Under the pieces are notes generated by a model. The model made no database searches, was not told where the DNA came from, and saw nothing but the letters and a program-made list of their open reading frames with translations. Shown one piece after another: positions 23,926 through 33,096 of a DNA stretch of 64,000 nt. The DNA comes from Pseudolysinimonas_A sp041984585. Its GTDB lineage: Bacteria; Actinomycetota; Actinomycetes; Actinomycetales; Microbacteriaceae. Position 1 is the first letter of the stretch. Each line of letters starts with the position of its first letter. The position numbers were made by a program, and so were the translations under genes. The stretch is taken from positions 1 to 64,000 of the forward strand of contig JBHIXX010000005.1 in the NCBI GenBank assembly GCA_041984585.1, written 5' to 3'.

Positions 23926-24480
23926 GTGAACCTCTGGCTGCGCCTGCTCTGGCTGCGTCTGCGCACCCCCTTCCGCCCGCGGGTCGGCATCGAGGACGTG
24001 GGGCGGATGCCGATGCGCGTCTGGCCGTCGGACCTCGACGTGCTCGGGCACGTCAACAACGGCGTCTACCTGACGATGATGGACCTCGGCCGCACCGACC
24101 TGATGCTGCGGTCGGGGGCCTGGAAGCGCATGGTCGACGCCGGTATCTACCCGGTGGTGGCCAGCCAGACGATCAGCTACCGCAAGTCGCTCGACCCGTG
24201 GGTGCGGTTCACCCTCGAGACGCGCCTCGTCGGGGCCGACGACCGCGCGACGTACATCGAGCAGCGCTTCGTCGTCGACGGGGAGATCTACGCCCAAGCC
24301 CACGTGCGCGCCCGGTTCCTGCGCAAGTCCGGGGGCACGGTGCCGATCGCCGAGATGCTCGAGGTCGCCGGATCCGACGGCCTGCCGGCGCCCGCCCCGT
24401 GGGTCGCCGAGTGGGCCGACGACGTGGCGCTGCCGCCGACGAAGGCGCCCGCGCCGAGCGTGTGGGACGGCGAGGCGTAA
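23926..24480 (+). CDS. Acyl-CoA thioesterase of the hotdog fold
   Basis: The 184-residue protein has the 4-hydroxybenzoyl-CoA-thioesterase-like signature DLDVLGHVNNGVYLTMMDLG, where the Asp and His–Asn–Asn shape the active site, followed by ASQTISYRKSLDPW. It should hydrolyse an acyl-CoA in the cytoplasm; the acyl group is not evident. A basic amphipathic stretch (WLRLLWLRLRTPFRPRVG) precedes the domain and might touch the membrane. TAGCGT stands 6 nt before GTG 23926. It converges on the oxidoreductase gene downstream. Confidence 0.82.
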   Translation: MNLWLRLLWLRLRTPFRPRVGIEDVGRMPMRVWPSDLDVLGHVNNGVYLTMMDLGRTDLMLRSGAWKRMVDAGIYPVVASQTISYRKSLDPWVRFTLETRLVGADDRATYIEQRFVVDGEIYAQAHVRARFLRKSGGTVPIAEMLEVAGSDGLPAPAPWVAEWADDVALPPTKAPAPSVWDGEA

Positions 24481-24512
24481 CCGCCCAACCGCTCGGAGGG
24501 GCGCGTAGCCGG

Positions 24513-26072
24513 TCAGAGCGACTCGAGCACCGCCATCGCGGCGTTGTGCCCGCCGACGCCGCTCACCGCTCCGCCGCGCTGCGCCCCCGATCCGCAGAGC
24601 AGGATGCGCTCGTACGCGGTGGCGACGCCCCAGCGCGCCGCCGCGGTGCCGAGGTCGGCGTCGTCCTCCGCCCACGGCCAGGAGAGACCGCCGTGGAAGA
24701 TGTCGCCGCCCGGCATCCGCAGGGTGCGCTCCAGGTCGGCGGTGGTCTTCGTCTCCACGCACGGGCGCCCGTCGGCGTCGGTCATCAGCACGTCGGCGAT
24801 CGGCTCGGCGAGCACCGCGTCGAGCGAGGCGAGCACCGCGCGCTCGAACTCGGTGCGGGCGGCATCCGGATCGCGGTCGGCGACCAGCCGGTGCGGGGTC
24901 TGCAGGGCGAACACGGTGAGCGTCTGCGCTCCGGCGGCGCGCAGCTCGGGCGACAGGATGCTCGGGTCGGTGAGCGAGTGGCAGTAGATCTCGCACGGAA
25001 CCGGATCGGGCAGCCGCCCCGACACCGCCTCGGCGTGGGCGGCGCCGAGCCGGTCCCAGCCCTCATTGACGTGGAAGGTGCCGCCGAACGCGGCGGCCGG
25101 GTCGACCGTCGCGTCGCGCAGTCGCGGCAGCCGGGTGAGCAGCAGGTTGACCTTCACCTGCGCCCCCTCGGGGCGGGAGGCGGGATGCGCGCCGACCAGG
25201 CGGTCGAGTTCCGTGGGGGCGAGGCCGGCGAGCACCGTCGTCGCCGCGATCCGCCGCTCGTCGTCGCCGTGGCGGTAGCTGACCACGCCATCCGGGGCGA
25301 TGGCGGTGACCTCGGCGCCGGGGACCAGCTCGACGCCGGCGTCCCAGCAGGCGCGGCGCAGCGCGCCGGTCACCGAGCCCATCCCGCCGAGCGGCACGTC
25401 CCAGTGCCCCGTCCCGCCGCCGATCACGTGATACAGCAGGCAGCGGTTGGTGGCGAGAGTGTCGTCGACGGGCGGGGCGAAGGTGCCGATGAGCGCATCC
25501 GTCGCCACCACGCCGCGCACCAGGTCGTGGCCGAAGTCGCGCTCGATCGCGGCCCCGATCGGCTGCTCGACCAGGTCGGCCCACACGGCGTCATCGCCGA
25601 GCCGGCGCCGCGCCTCCGACCGGGTGGGCAGCGGCTCGATCATCGTCGGGAACACCGCGCGCGCCATCCGCGCGGTGCCCGCGCCGAACGCGTCCCACAG
25701 CGCCACGTCGCCCCGCGCGCCGATCCGCGCGAACGACGCGGCCGTCGCCTCGGGGTCCGCGGTGTCGACCAGCAGCCCGGCGTCCGTCCCCGGATCGGGC
25801 GTGTACGACGAGTACCGGCGACGGGCCAGGCGGATGTCGAGCCGCAGGTCGTCGACGATGCGCCGCGGCAGCAGGCTGACCAGGTACGAGTAGCGCGACA
25901 GCCGCGCCGCGACGCCCGGGAACGCCTCCGCCGAGACCGCCGCGCCGCCGACGTCGTCCAGCCGCTCGAGCACGACGACGCGCAGACCCGCGGCGCCCAG
26001 GTAGGCGGCCGCGGTCAGCCCGTTGTGGCCGCCGCCGACCACCACGACGTCGGCGCGGTCGGTGCCGGTCAT
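24513..26072 (-). CDS. FAD-dependent oxidoreductase (phytoene desaturase / PYROXD2-like)
   Basis: The 519-residue flavoprotein begins with a Rossmann dinucleotide motif, DVVVVGGGHNGLTAAAYLGA, and then LERLDDVGGAA. It ends in the C-terminal FAD motif GVGGHNAAMAVLES, the layout of CrtI-type amine oxidases and vertebrate PYROXD2. No carotenoid synthesis genes are nearby, so a carotenoid role is not supported and the substrate is unknown. Its start overlaps the end of the MarR regulator gene by four bases, making it the likely target of that regulator. Confidence 0.82.
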   Translation of the reverse strand: MTGTDRADVVVVGGGHNGLTAAAYLGAAGLRVVVLERLDDVGGAAVSAEAFPGVAARLSRYSYLVSLLPRRIVDDLRLDIRLARRRYSSYTPDPGTDAGLLVDTADPEATAASFARIGARGDVALWDAFGAGTARMARAVFPTMIEPLPTRSEARRRLGDDAVWADLVEQPIGAAIERDFGHDLVRGVVATDALIGTFAPPVDDTLATNRCLLYHVIGGGTGHWDVPLGGMGSVTGALRRACWDAGVELVPGAEVTAIAPDGVVSYRHGDDERRIAATTVLAGLAPTELDRLVGAHPASRPEGAQVKVNLLLTRLPRLRDATVDPAAAFGGTFHVNEGWDRLGAAHAEAVSGRLPDPVPCEIYCHSLTDPSILSPELRAAGAQTLTVFALQTPHRLVADRDPDAARTEFERAVLASLDAVLAEPIADVLMTDADGRPCVETKTTADLERTLRMPGGDIFHGGLSWPWAEDDADLGTAAARWGVATAYERILLCGSGAQRGGAVSGVGGHNAAMAVLESL

Positions 26073-26551
26073 CCCGCCTCGGCCGCGCGCGCCGGCTCGC
26101 AGACCGGATCGATCGCCTCGCGGGCCCCGGCGATGATGCGGGCGAACGCGGCGCGGTCCTCCGGCGCGATCGTGTCGAGCAGGTACTCGCGGATCGCCGC
26201 CGAGTGGTCACGCACCGCGCCGAGGAACGCGCGGCGCCCGTCGGCGGTCAGCCCGATCCAGGTGCCGCGACCGTCGGTGTCGCACTCGGTGCGCTCCACC
26301 AGACCCCGGGTCTCCATCCGGCTCACCTGGTGCGACACCCGGCTCTTCTCCCAGCCCAGCGCCGCGGCGACCTCGCCGGTGCGCAGCCGGCGTTCGGGCG
26401 CCTCGCTGAGCGCCAGCAGCACGCCGTAGTCCGCCTGCGACAGACCCGCGTCGGCGTGCAGGCGCCGTTCGAGCAGCCGCTCGAGGTCGCCGGTCATCTC
26501 GCGGAACGAGCGCCACAGCGCCCAGTCCTCGCCCGACATCTCCTCGCGCAT
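26069..26551 (-). CDS. MarR-family transcriptional regulator
   Basis: The 160-residue protein has the winged-helix core of MarR dimers: LSQADYGVLLALSEAPERRL, then TGEVAAALGWEKSRVSHQVS and the wing region RTECDTDGRGTWIGLTADGR. Such proteins usually repress neighbouring genes until a small phenolic or oxidised ligand binds. TACCCT lies 7 nt before ATG 26551. The stop overlaps the ATG of the FAD oxidoreductase, so both belong to one transcript. It is divergent from putA. Confidence 0.9.
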   Translation of the reverse strand: MREEMSGEDWALWRSFREMTGDLERLLERRLHADAGLSQADYGVLLALSEAPERRLRTGEVAAALGWEKSRVSHQVSRMETRGLVERTECDTDGRGTWIGLTADGRRAFLGAVRDHSAAIREYLLDTIAPEDRAAFARIIAGAREAIDPVCEPARAAEAG

Positions 26552-26637
26552 AGGACACAGGGTAGACCTGGCCGCGTCTGTGGCCCGGCTGGGCGCCGGC
26601 TGGGAGGATCGCGAGCCGGGGAGCCTATTCTCATCCC
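26552..26637. promoter_or_regulatory. Divergent promoters of the marR-type gene and putA
   Basis: On the minus strand TACCCT (26564–26559) serves the regulator. On the plus strand TATTCT (26626–26631) stands 6 nt before the putA ATG at 26638. Both look leaderless. No clear operator palindrome was found between them. Confidence 0.45.
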
Positions 26638-29600
26638 ATGGCGTCGCCCGACCTGCCGACTCTCGACGAGACGCGCGACGTCGTCCGACGCTGGCTCGAC
26701 CGCAGCGCCGACGAACCGGCGGACCGGAACGCCGAGCGCCTCGCCGCGCTGCTGCAGGACCCCGACGGTCTGGCCTTCACGGTCGGCTTCGTCGACCGGG
26801 TGGTGCGCCCCGAGGACCTGCGTGTCGCGGCGCGCAGCCTCGAACGGCTCTCGCACCGCGTCCCGGCGTTCCTGCCCTGGTACCTGCGACTCGCCGTGCA
26901 GCTCGGCGGGGGCTTCGGCCTGCTGCTGCCGTGGCCGATCATCCCGCTCGCCCGCAGGGTGTTCCGGCGGATGGTGGGGCACCTCGTCGTCGACGCCCAT
27001 CCGCGTCGCCTCGGCCGCACGCTCGCCCGGCTGCGCACCCGCGGCGTGCGGCTCAACGTCAACTTGCTCGGCGAGGCGGTGCTCGGCGAACGCGAGGCCG
27101 CGCGGCGGCTCGAGGGCGCCCGCGAGCTGCTCGCCCGCGACGACGTCGACTACGTGTCGGTCAAGGTGTCGGCCGTGGCCAGCCAGCTCACGCTCTGGGG
27201 GTTCGACGCCACCGTCGAGCGGGTCGTCGAGCGGCTCCGGCCGCTCTACCGGCAGGCCGCCGACTCGGCCGACCGCAAGTTCGTCAACCTCGACATGGAG
27301 GAGTACCGCGACCTCGAGCTGACGGTCGCCGTGTTCACCCGGCTGCTCGACGAGCCCGAGCTGCGCTCCCTCGAGGCGGGCATCGTGCTGCAGGCCTACC
27401 TGCCCGACTCGGTCGCCGCCCTCGACCGGCTCACCGACTGGGCCCGCCGCCGGGTCGCCGACGGCGGAGCGGGCATCAAGGTGCGCATCGTCAAGGGCGC
27501 CAACCTCGCGATGGAGCGCGTCGACGCCGCGGTGCACGGCTGGCCGCTGGCGACGTGGGGCTCGAAGCGCGAGACCGACACCAACTACAAGCGGATGCTC
27601 GACCGCGCGCTCACCCCGACTCGCGCCGACGCGGTTCGGATCGGCGTCGCCGGGCACAACCTGTTCGACCTCGCCTGGGCCTGGCTGCTCGCCGAGCGCC
27701 GGGGCGTGGCGGCGCGGGTGGAGGTCGAGATGCTTCTCGGGATGGCGCCGGCACAGGCGGCCGCGGTCCGCGCCGACACCGGCGGGGTACTGCTCTACAC
27801 CCCCGTCGTGCCCGCGGCCGAGTTCGACGCGGCGATCGCGTACCTGGTGCGGCGGCTCGAGGAGAACGCCGCCGACGACAACTTCATGTCCGGGCTGTTC
27901 GAGCTCGACGATCCGGCGGTGTTCGACCGGGAGGCGGGCCGGTTCGCGGCCTCCCTCGCGGCGCTCGACGCGGCGGTTCCCGCGCCGAACCGCACCCAGG
28001 ACCGCGGGCGCGCCGACCCGCCGGTGGCGCCGCATCCGTTCCGCAACGAGCCCGACACCGACCCGGCCGTGCCGGGCAACCGCGACTGGGCGCTCCGCAT
28101 CCTCGACCGGGCCGCCGACTCCGACGCGGGGCGGGAGACGCTGGCGGCCGCCGCCGTCGCGGGCCCCGACGACGCGCGTCGGCTGGTGGCCGAGGCGGCG
28201 ACCGTCGGCCGGGCGTGGGGCGCGCGCGCCGGCGCCGAGCGCGCCGAGCTGCTCGACCGCGCCGGCGAGGTGCTCGCGGTGTACCGCGGACGACTCATCG
28301 AGGCGATGGTCGCCGAGACCGGCAAGACCCTCGCCGAGGCCGACGTCGAGGTGAGCGAGGCGGTCGACTTCGCCCATCACTACGCGGCGCTGGCCCGCGA
28401 GCTCGACGACGTGGACGGCGCGCGATTCGCGCCCGTCGCGGTCAGCGTGGTCGTGCCGCCGTGGAACTTCCCGGTGTCGATCCCCGCCGGGGGCGTGCTC
28501 GCCGCGCTCGCGGCCGGCAGCGCGGCGGTGCTGAAGCCAGCTCCCGAGGCGCGCCGCTGCGGGGCCGTACTGGCCGAGGCGCTCGGCGAGGCGGGCTTCC
28601 CCGACGGCCTCGTCTCGCTCGCCGACGCGCCGGAGGGCGCCACCGGCCGGGCCCTGATCACCGCGCCCGAGGTGGGGCGGGTGGTGCTCACCGGCTCGCT
28701 CGACACGGCGCGGCTGTTCCGCTCCTGGCGCCCCGACCTGCCGCTGCTCGCCGAGACCAGCGGCAAGAACGCGCTGGTGATCACCCCCGCCGCCGACCTC
28801 GACCTCGCCGTCGCCGACCTGGTGCGCAGCGCGTTCGGCAACGCCGGGCAGAAGTGCTCGGCCGCGTCGCTGGCCATCCTGGTCGGCGACGTCGCTCGGT
28901 CGGAGCGGTTCCGCCGCCAGCTCGCGGATGCCGTCACCAGCCTCGCCGTCGGCTGGCCGGACGATCCGTCGGCGGTGGTCGGCCCGCTCGTCGCCCCGCC
29001 GGCCGGGAAGCTCGAGCGCGGCCTCACCGAGCTCGCCGACGGCGAGAGCTGGCTGGTGCGCCCGCGTCAGCTCGACGGCACCGACCGGCTGTGGGCGCCC
29101 GGGGTGCGCGACGGGGTCGCCCCGGGCAGCGAGTTCCACCTCACCGAGTACTTCGGCCCGGTGCTCGGCCTGATCGCGGTCGACGACCTCGACCAGGCGA
29201 TCGAGGTGCAGAACGCGACCGACTACGGACTCACCGCCGGCATCCACTCGCTCGACGCCGACGAGGTGGCGCACTGGCTCGACCGGGTCGAGGCGGGCAA
29301 CCTCTACGTGAACCGCGCCACCACCGGCGCGATCGTGCGGCGGCAGCCGTTCGGCGGCTGGAAGCGCTCGTCGGTGGGACCGGGCGCGAAGGCGGGCGGC
29401 CCGAACACGCTGCTCGTGCTGGGCGGATGGGAGCCGGTCGGCGCGGAGCCGTCGGACGACATCCGGCTCGACGGCCTCGAGCCGCGGGTGCGGGAGCTGA
29501 TCGAGGCGTTCCAGCCCGCCCTCGACTTCGCCGGGTTCGACGCGGTGCGCCGCGGCGCCCGCAGCGACCAGGCGGCGTGGGACGCCGAGTTCGGCATCTC

Positions 29601-30066
29601 GCGCGACGCCGTCGGGCTCGGCGTCGAGCGCAACCTGCTGCGCTACCGCCCGGCGGTGGCCACCGTACGACTGGCGGAGGGCGGCCGGACGGCAGACCTC
29701 GCGCGGGTCGTCGCGGCGGGGGTGCGGGCCCGGGCGGGACTCGAGCTGAGCAGCGCCGTGCCGCTGCCAGCCGGCCTGCGGGCGCTCGCCGACCGGCTCG
29801 GCGTCGTCGCCGTGCGGGTCGAGTCGGACGCGGCGTTCTCGGCGCGGGTGGCGGCGGACCCGCCGGCCCGCATCCGCCTGGTGGGCGGAGACGCGGCAGC
29901 GCTGGCGGAGGCGCTCGGCGGGTCGCCGGATGTGGCGGTCTGGTCGGGCGCGGTCACCGCGGCCGGGCGGATCGAGATGCTCCCGTTCCTGCTCGAGCAG
30001 GCGGTGTCGATCACGGCCCACCGGTTCGGCGACCCGGCGCCGGAGTTCGCCGAGCTGCGGGTCTGA
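26638..30066 (+). CDS. putA: Bifunctional proline dehydrogenase / L-glutamate gamma-semialdehyde dehydrogenase
   Basis: PutA oxidises proline to glutamate in two steps. The 1142-residue protein has the PRODH barrel in its first half (LNVNLLGEAVLGEREAARRL, VSVKVSAV, the substrate pair R405/R406 in YLVRRLEENAADDNFM). The aldehyde dehydrogenase follows from about residue 475, with the nucleophile Cys740 in NAGQKCSAAS and EYFGPVLGLI. About 200 further residues after the ALDH module match the C-terminal ALDH-superfamily domain of type B PutA proteins. There is no N-terminal ribbon–helix–helix, so it is not an autorepressor. Its P5C step could also serve the ornithine aminotransferase encoded at 36194. 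Confidence 0.95.
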   Translation: MASPDLPTLDETRDVVRRWLDRSADEPADRNAERLAALLQDPDGLAFTVGFVDRVVRPEDLRVAARSLERLSHRVPAFLPWYLRLAVQLGGGFGLLLPWPIIPLARRVFRRMVGHLVVDAHPRRLGRTLARLRTRGVRLNVNLLGEAVLGEREAARRLEGARELLARDDVDYVSVKVSAVASQLTLWGFDATVERVVERLRPLYRQAADSADRKFVNLDMEEYRDLELTVAVFTRLLDEPELRSLEAGIVLQAYLPDSVAALDRLTDWARRRVADGGAGIKVRIVKGANLAMERVDAAVHGWPLATWGSKRETDTNYKRMLDRALTPTRADAVRIGVAGHNLFDLAWAWLLAERRGVAARVEVEMLLGMAPAQAAAVRADTGGVLLYTPVVPAAEFDAAIAYLVRRLEENAADDNFMSGLFELDDPAVFDREAGRFAASLAALDAAVPAPNRTQDRGRADPPVAPHPFRNEPDTDPAVPGNRDWALRILDRAADSDAGRETLAAAAVAGPDDARRLVAEAATVGRAWGARAGAERAELLDRAGEVLAVYRGRLIEAMVAETGKTLAEADVEVSEAVDFAHHYAALARELDDVDGARFAPVAVSVVVPPWNFPVSIPAGGVLAALAAGSAAVLKPAPEARRCGAVLAEALGEAGFPDGLVSLADAPEGATGRALITAPEVGRVVLTGSLDTARLFRSWRPDLPLLAETSGKNALVITPAADLDLAVADLVRSAFGNAGQKCSAASLAILVGDVARSERFRRQLADAVTSLAVGWPDDPSAVVGPLVAPPAGKLERGLTELADGESWLVRPRQLDGTDRLWAPGVRDGVAPGSEFHLTEYFGPVLGLIAVDDLDQAIEVQNATDYGLTAGIHSLDADEVAHWLDRVEAGNLYVNRATTGAIVRRQPFGGWKRSSVGPGAKAGGPNTLLVLGGWEPVGAEPSDDIRLDGLEPRVRELIEAFQPALDFAGFDAVRRGARSDQAAWDAEFGISRDAVGLGVERNLLRYRPAVATVRLAEGGRTADLARVVAAGVRARAGLELSSAVPLPAGLRALADRLGVVAVRVESDAAFSARVAADPPARIRLVGGDAAALAEALGGSPDVAVWSGAVTAAGRIEMLPFLLEQAVSITAHRFGDPAPEFAELRV

Positions 30067-30084
30067 GTCCCGCGTCCCGCGGCT

Positions 30085-31557
30085 CTACCGGGCGGCGTGC
30101 CGCTCGAGGAACTCGTACACCTCGGTGCGGTCCACGCCGGTGAACCGCGCCTCGGGGATGGCGGCCAGCAGCGACGCGTTCAACCGCGCGTTGGCGAGGG
30201 CGTCGTCCTTCCACCGCGCCGTCAGCTCCGGCGCGGGCTCGCGGCAGCAGCTCGGGTCGGGGCAGGTCGACGAGCGCCGCACCTCGGTGTCGCGCCCCCG
30301 GAACCACTTCACGTGGGCGAACGGCGTGCCGACCGAGAGCGAGAACTGCCCGTTCGCGGTCGACTGGATCGACGACGTGCACCAGTAGGTGCCGTTGGGC
30401 TTGTCGGTGTACTGGTGGTACGGCGTGAACCGGTCGGCGACGTCGAACACCTGCCGGGCGCTCCAGTAGCGGCAGACCACCTGCCCCTCGACGGCGCCCA
30501 GCGCGTCGGTCGGGAACGCGGCGCCGTCGTTCTCGTAGGCCTTCGACAGCGTGCCGCTCGCGTGCACCTTGAGGAAGTGCACCGGGATGCCGAGGTGCTC
30601 GGTCGCGAGGTTGGTGAACCGGTGCGCGGCCGTCTCGTAGCTCACCGCGAAGGCGTCGCGCAGATCCTCGACGGAGAGCTGGCGCGCCTCCTTCGCGGCG
30701 GAGAGGAACTCGACGGCGCTCCGCTCGGGGATCATCAGCGCCGCCGCCAGGTAGTTGGTCTCGACCCGCTGGGCGAGCAGGTCGGCGTAGTCGACCGGCT
30801 CGTGCTTGCCGAGCACGTGCGCGGAGAGCGCCTGCAGCAGGTTGGTGCGCGGGTCGGCGGATGCCGACCGGGTCGGCAGGTAGATGCGGCCGTGAGCGCG
30901 GTCGGTGATGCTGCGCGTGCTCTCGGGCAGGTCGGAGACGTAGTGCAGCGTGAAGCCGAGGTGGGCGGCGAGGTCGGCGGCGACGCGCTGCGAGAGCGGG
31001 CCGCCGGTGTGCCCGACGGCCGCGAGCAGCTCGGCCGCGGTGGCCTCGAGCTCGGCGAAGTGGTTGCCGCGCCGGCGCTGCTCGGCCCGCAGCTCGGTGT
31101 TCGCCCGGCGCGCCTCCTCCGGGGTGGCGGCGCGCTCGCGGTGCAGCCGTTCCAGCTCGCCGTGCAGCCCGAGGATCGTCTCGATCGCCTCGTCGGAGAG
31201 GGTCTTGCGCACCGGCAGCGGCGGCAGTCCGAGCGAGGCGTAGAGCGGCCCGCGCTGCGCCCGCTCCAGCTCGATCTCGAGCGCCGCCCGCCGCGTCGGC
31301 GGGGCCGGGTCGAGCAGCTCGTCGAGCGTCACCCCGAGCGCGCGCGCCAGCTTCTGGATCTCGACCAGCTTCAGCTCCCGCTTGCCGTTCTCGATGACCG
31401 ACAGCTGCGACGGCGCGCGGTCGATCGACCCCGCGAGCTGGTCGAGGGTCATTCCGCGGTCGGTGCGCAGCTGCCGGATGCGGCGGCCGAGGGTGAGGGC
31501 GTCGGTCACCTCTCCAGCGTCGGCGGCGGAGACGGGCGGCGGGGTCATGCCGGACAT
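30085..31557 (-). CDS. ramB: RamB-type regulator (XRE HTH with IrrE-like and short-chain fatty acyl domains)
   Basis: The 490-residue protein has an XRE helix-turn-helix near its N-terminus (RIRQLRTDRGMTLDQLAGSI, then APSQLSVIENGKRELKLVEI). An IrrE/ImmA-like middle with QRVETNYLAAALMIPERSAV follows, and a C-terminal ScfRs domain rich in Cys (CPDPSCCREP). This architecture is that of RamB, which in Corynebacterium controls acetate and glyoxylate genes such as aceA and aceB. It lies divergent from aceA here, which supports the name. ATG 31557 was chosen; a GTG at 31605 is in frame but would put coding sequence over the palindrome at 31586–31603. Confidence 0.85.
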   Translation of the reverse strand: MSGMTPPPVSAADAGEVTDALTLGRRIRQLRTDRGMTLDQLAGSIDRAPSQLSVIENGKRELKLVEIQKLARALGVTLDELLDPAPPTRRAALEIELERAQRGPLYASLGLPPLPVRKTLSDEAIETILGLHGELERLHRERAATPEEARRANTELRAEQRRRGNHFAELEATAAELLAAVGHTGGPLSQRVAADLAAHLGFTLHYVSDLPESTRSITDRAHGRIYLPTRSASADPRTNLLQALSAHVLGKHEPVDYADLLAQRVETNYLAAALMIPERSAVEFLSAAKEARQLSVEDLRDAFAVSYETAAHRFTNLATEHLGIPVHFLKVHASGTLSKAYENDGAAFPTDALGAVEGQVVCRYWSARQVFDVADRFTPYHQYTDKPNGTYWCTSSIQSTANGQFSLSVGTPFAHVKWFRGRDTEVRRSSTCPDPSCCREPAPELTARWKDDALANARLNASLLAAIPEARFTGVDRTEVYEFLERHAAR

Positions 31558-31585
31558 GGTCGCACGCCGATCCTGCGGAACGCCA

Positions 31586-31603
31586 GAAGAATCCGCATTC
31601 TTC
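31586..31603. promoter_or_regulatory. Palindrome between ramB and aceA, candidate operator
   Basis: GAAGAAT (31586–31592) and ATTCTTC (31597–31603) form a perfect inverted repeat around CCGC, in an otherwise GC-rich region. It lies 29 bases upstream of the ramB ATG and about 110 bases before aceA. It does not match the AAAGTTTGCAAA-type RamB site known from Corynebacterium, so the binding protein is uncertain. Confidence 0.4.
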
Positions 31604-31711
31604 ACACCCGTTCGGGGGAGAAAACCGAGTCACACCGGCGGAAAGTCGACTCCAGACCGAATCGTCACCGCATCCACGACCGATGCGGTGGCCCGAGCAC
31701 CAGGAGACACC

Positions 31712-33034
31712 ATGAGCACCACCACCCCGGGCGGGATGATCCGCCCCGGCGACCAGACCCAGACCGCCACCGACCTGCAGGCCGAGTGGGATGCCGACCC
31801 GCGCTGGGACGGCATCCGCCGCGACTACACCGCCCAGGACGTCATCGACCTGCGCGGCCCGGTGCGCGAGGAGCGCACACTCGCCAAGCGCGGTGCCGAG
31901 CGGCTGTGGGAGCTGATCCGCGAGAACGAGGGCGACCCTGAGTCGTGGGTGAACGCCCTCGGTGCGCTGACCGGCAACCAGGCCGTGCAGCAGGTGCGCG
32001 CCGGCCTGAAGGCGATCTACCTCTCGGGCTGGCAGGTGGCCGCCGACGCCAACCTGTCGGGCCAGACCTACCCGGACCAGAGCCTCTACCCCGCGAACTC
32101 GGTGCCCGCCGTGGTGCGCCGCATCAACAACGCGCTGCTGCGCGCCGGACAGGTCGAGGACGCGCCGCCGCCGTCGGGCGACTGGATGGCGCCGATCGTC
32201 GCCGACGCCGAGGCCGGCTTCGGCGGCCCGCTCAACGCCTACGAGCTCATGCAGGGCATGATCGAGGCCGGCGCGGCGGGCGTGCACTGGGAGGACCAGC
32301 TCGCCAGCGAGAAGAAGTGCGGCCACATGGGCGGCAAGGTGCTCGTGCCTACCGGCCAGCACATCCGCACCCTCAACGCGGCGCGGCTCGCGGCCGACGT
32401 CGCCGGGGTGCCCACCCTGGTGATCGCCCGAACCGACTCGCTCGCGGCGACGCTCATCACGAGCGACCACGACGAGCGCGACCAGCCGTTCCTGAACGGG
32501 AACCGCACCGCCGAGGGCTTCTTCGAGGTGCAGAACGGCATCGAGCCGGTGATCGCGCGCGGCCACGCCTATGCGCCCTACGCCGACATGATCTGGGTGG
32601 AGTCGAGCGAGCCCGACCTCGAGCTCGCGCGCCGCTTCGCCGAGAGCATCCACGCCGAGCACCCGGGCAAGCGCCTGGCCTACAACTGCTCCCCGAGCTT
32701 CAACTGGAAGCGCCACCTCGACGACGACACCATCGCGAAGTTCCAGCGCGAGCTGTCGGCGATGGGCTACGCGTTCCAGTTCATCACGCTCGCGGGCTTC
32801 CACTCCCTCAACCACGGGATGTTCGAACTGGCGCGGGGCTACCGCGAGCGCCAGATGTCCGCCTACGTCGAGCTGCAGGAGGCCGAGTTCGCCTCCGAGG
32901 CGAACGGCTACACCGCCACCAAGCACCAGCGCGAGGTGGGGACGGGCTACTTCGACAAGATCGCGACGGCCCTCAACCCGGACTCCGCGACCCTCGCTCT
33001 CGTCGGCTCGACCGAGTCCGAGCAGTTCCACTGA
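31712..33034 (+). CDS. aceA: Isocitrate lyase
   Basis: AceA splits isocitrate into glyoxylate and succinate, the first step of the glyoxylate shunt, allowing growth on acetate or fatty acids. The 440-residue product has the catalytic loop SEKKCGHMGGK with Cys203, the metal-binding stretch PIVADAEAGFGG, and SPSFNWKRHLDD. The length fits the short bacterial type. CAGGAGA before ATG 31712 is a good ribosome site. aceB follows after 62 bases that hold a strong hairpin, and the divergent RamB-type gene is the likely regulator. Confidence 0.97.
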   Translation: MSTTTPGGMIRPGDQTQTATDLQAEWDADPRWDGIRRDYTAQDVIDLRGPVREERTLAKRGAERLWELIRENEGDPESWVNALGALTGNQAVQQVRAGLKAIYLSGWQVAADANLSGQTYPDQSLYPANSVPAVVRRINNALLRAGQVEDAPPPSGDWMAPIVADAEAGFGGPLNAYELMQGMIEAGAAGVHWEDQLASEKKCGHMGGKVLVPTGQHIRTLNAARLAADVAGVPTLVIARTDSLAATLITSDHDERDQPFLNGNRTAEGFFEVQNGIEPVIARGHAYAPYADMIWVESSEPDLELARRFAESIHAEHPGKRLAYNCSPSFNWKRHLDDDTIAKFQRELSAMGYAFQFITLAGFHSLNHGMFELARGYRERQMSAYVELQEAEFASEANGYTATKHQREVGTGYFDKIATALNPDSATLALVGSTESEQFH

Positions 33035-33042
33035 CCCTCCGC

Positions 33043-33074
33043 GGCGGGACCCCGGAACGACCCGGGGTCCCGCC
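33043..33074 (+). terminator. Strong intercistronic hairpin between aceA and aceB
   Basis: GCGGGACCCCGG (33044–33055) pairs perfectly with CCGGGGTCCCGC (33062–33073) around a six-base loop. There is no T-run, so it is probably an attenuating or mRNA-processing structure that lets aceA exceed aceB, not a full stop. aceB has its own ribosome site just after it. Confidence 0.6.
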
Positions 33075-33096
33075 CACCGAACCAGGAGACGGAATC

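Noticed and set aside
26494..30021. A 1175-codon open frame on the minus strand opposite putA
   Set aside because: It is the antisense shadow of a clear PutA gene. The text is Arg/Gly/Val/His-rich without domains, as expected in very GC-rich DNA.
31945..33096. In-frame extension upstream of malate synthase
   Set aside because: It runs through aceA in another frame and lacks protein-like composition. The ATG at 33097 has a good ribosome site and the family's start.
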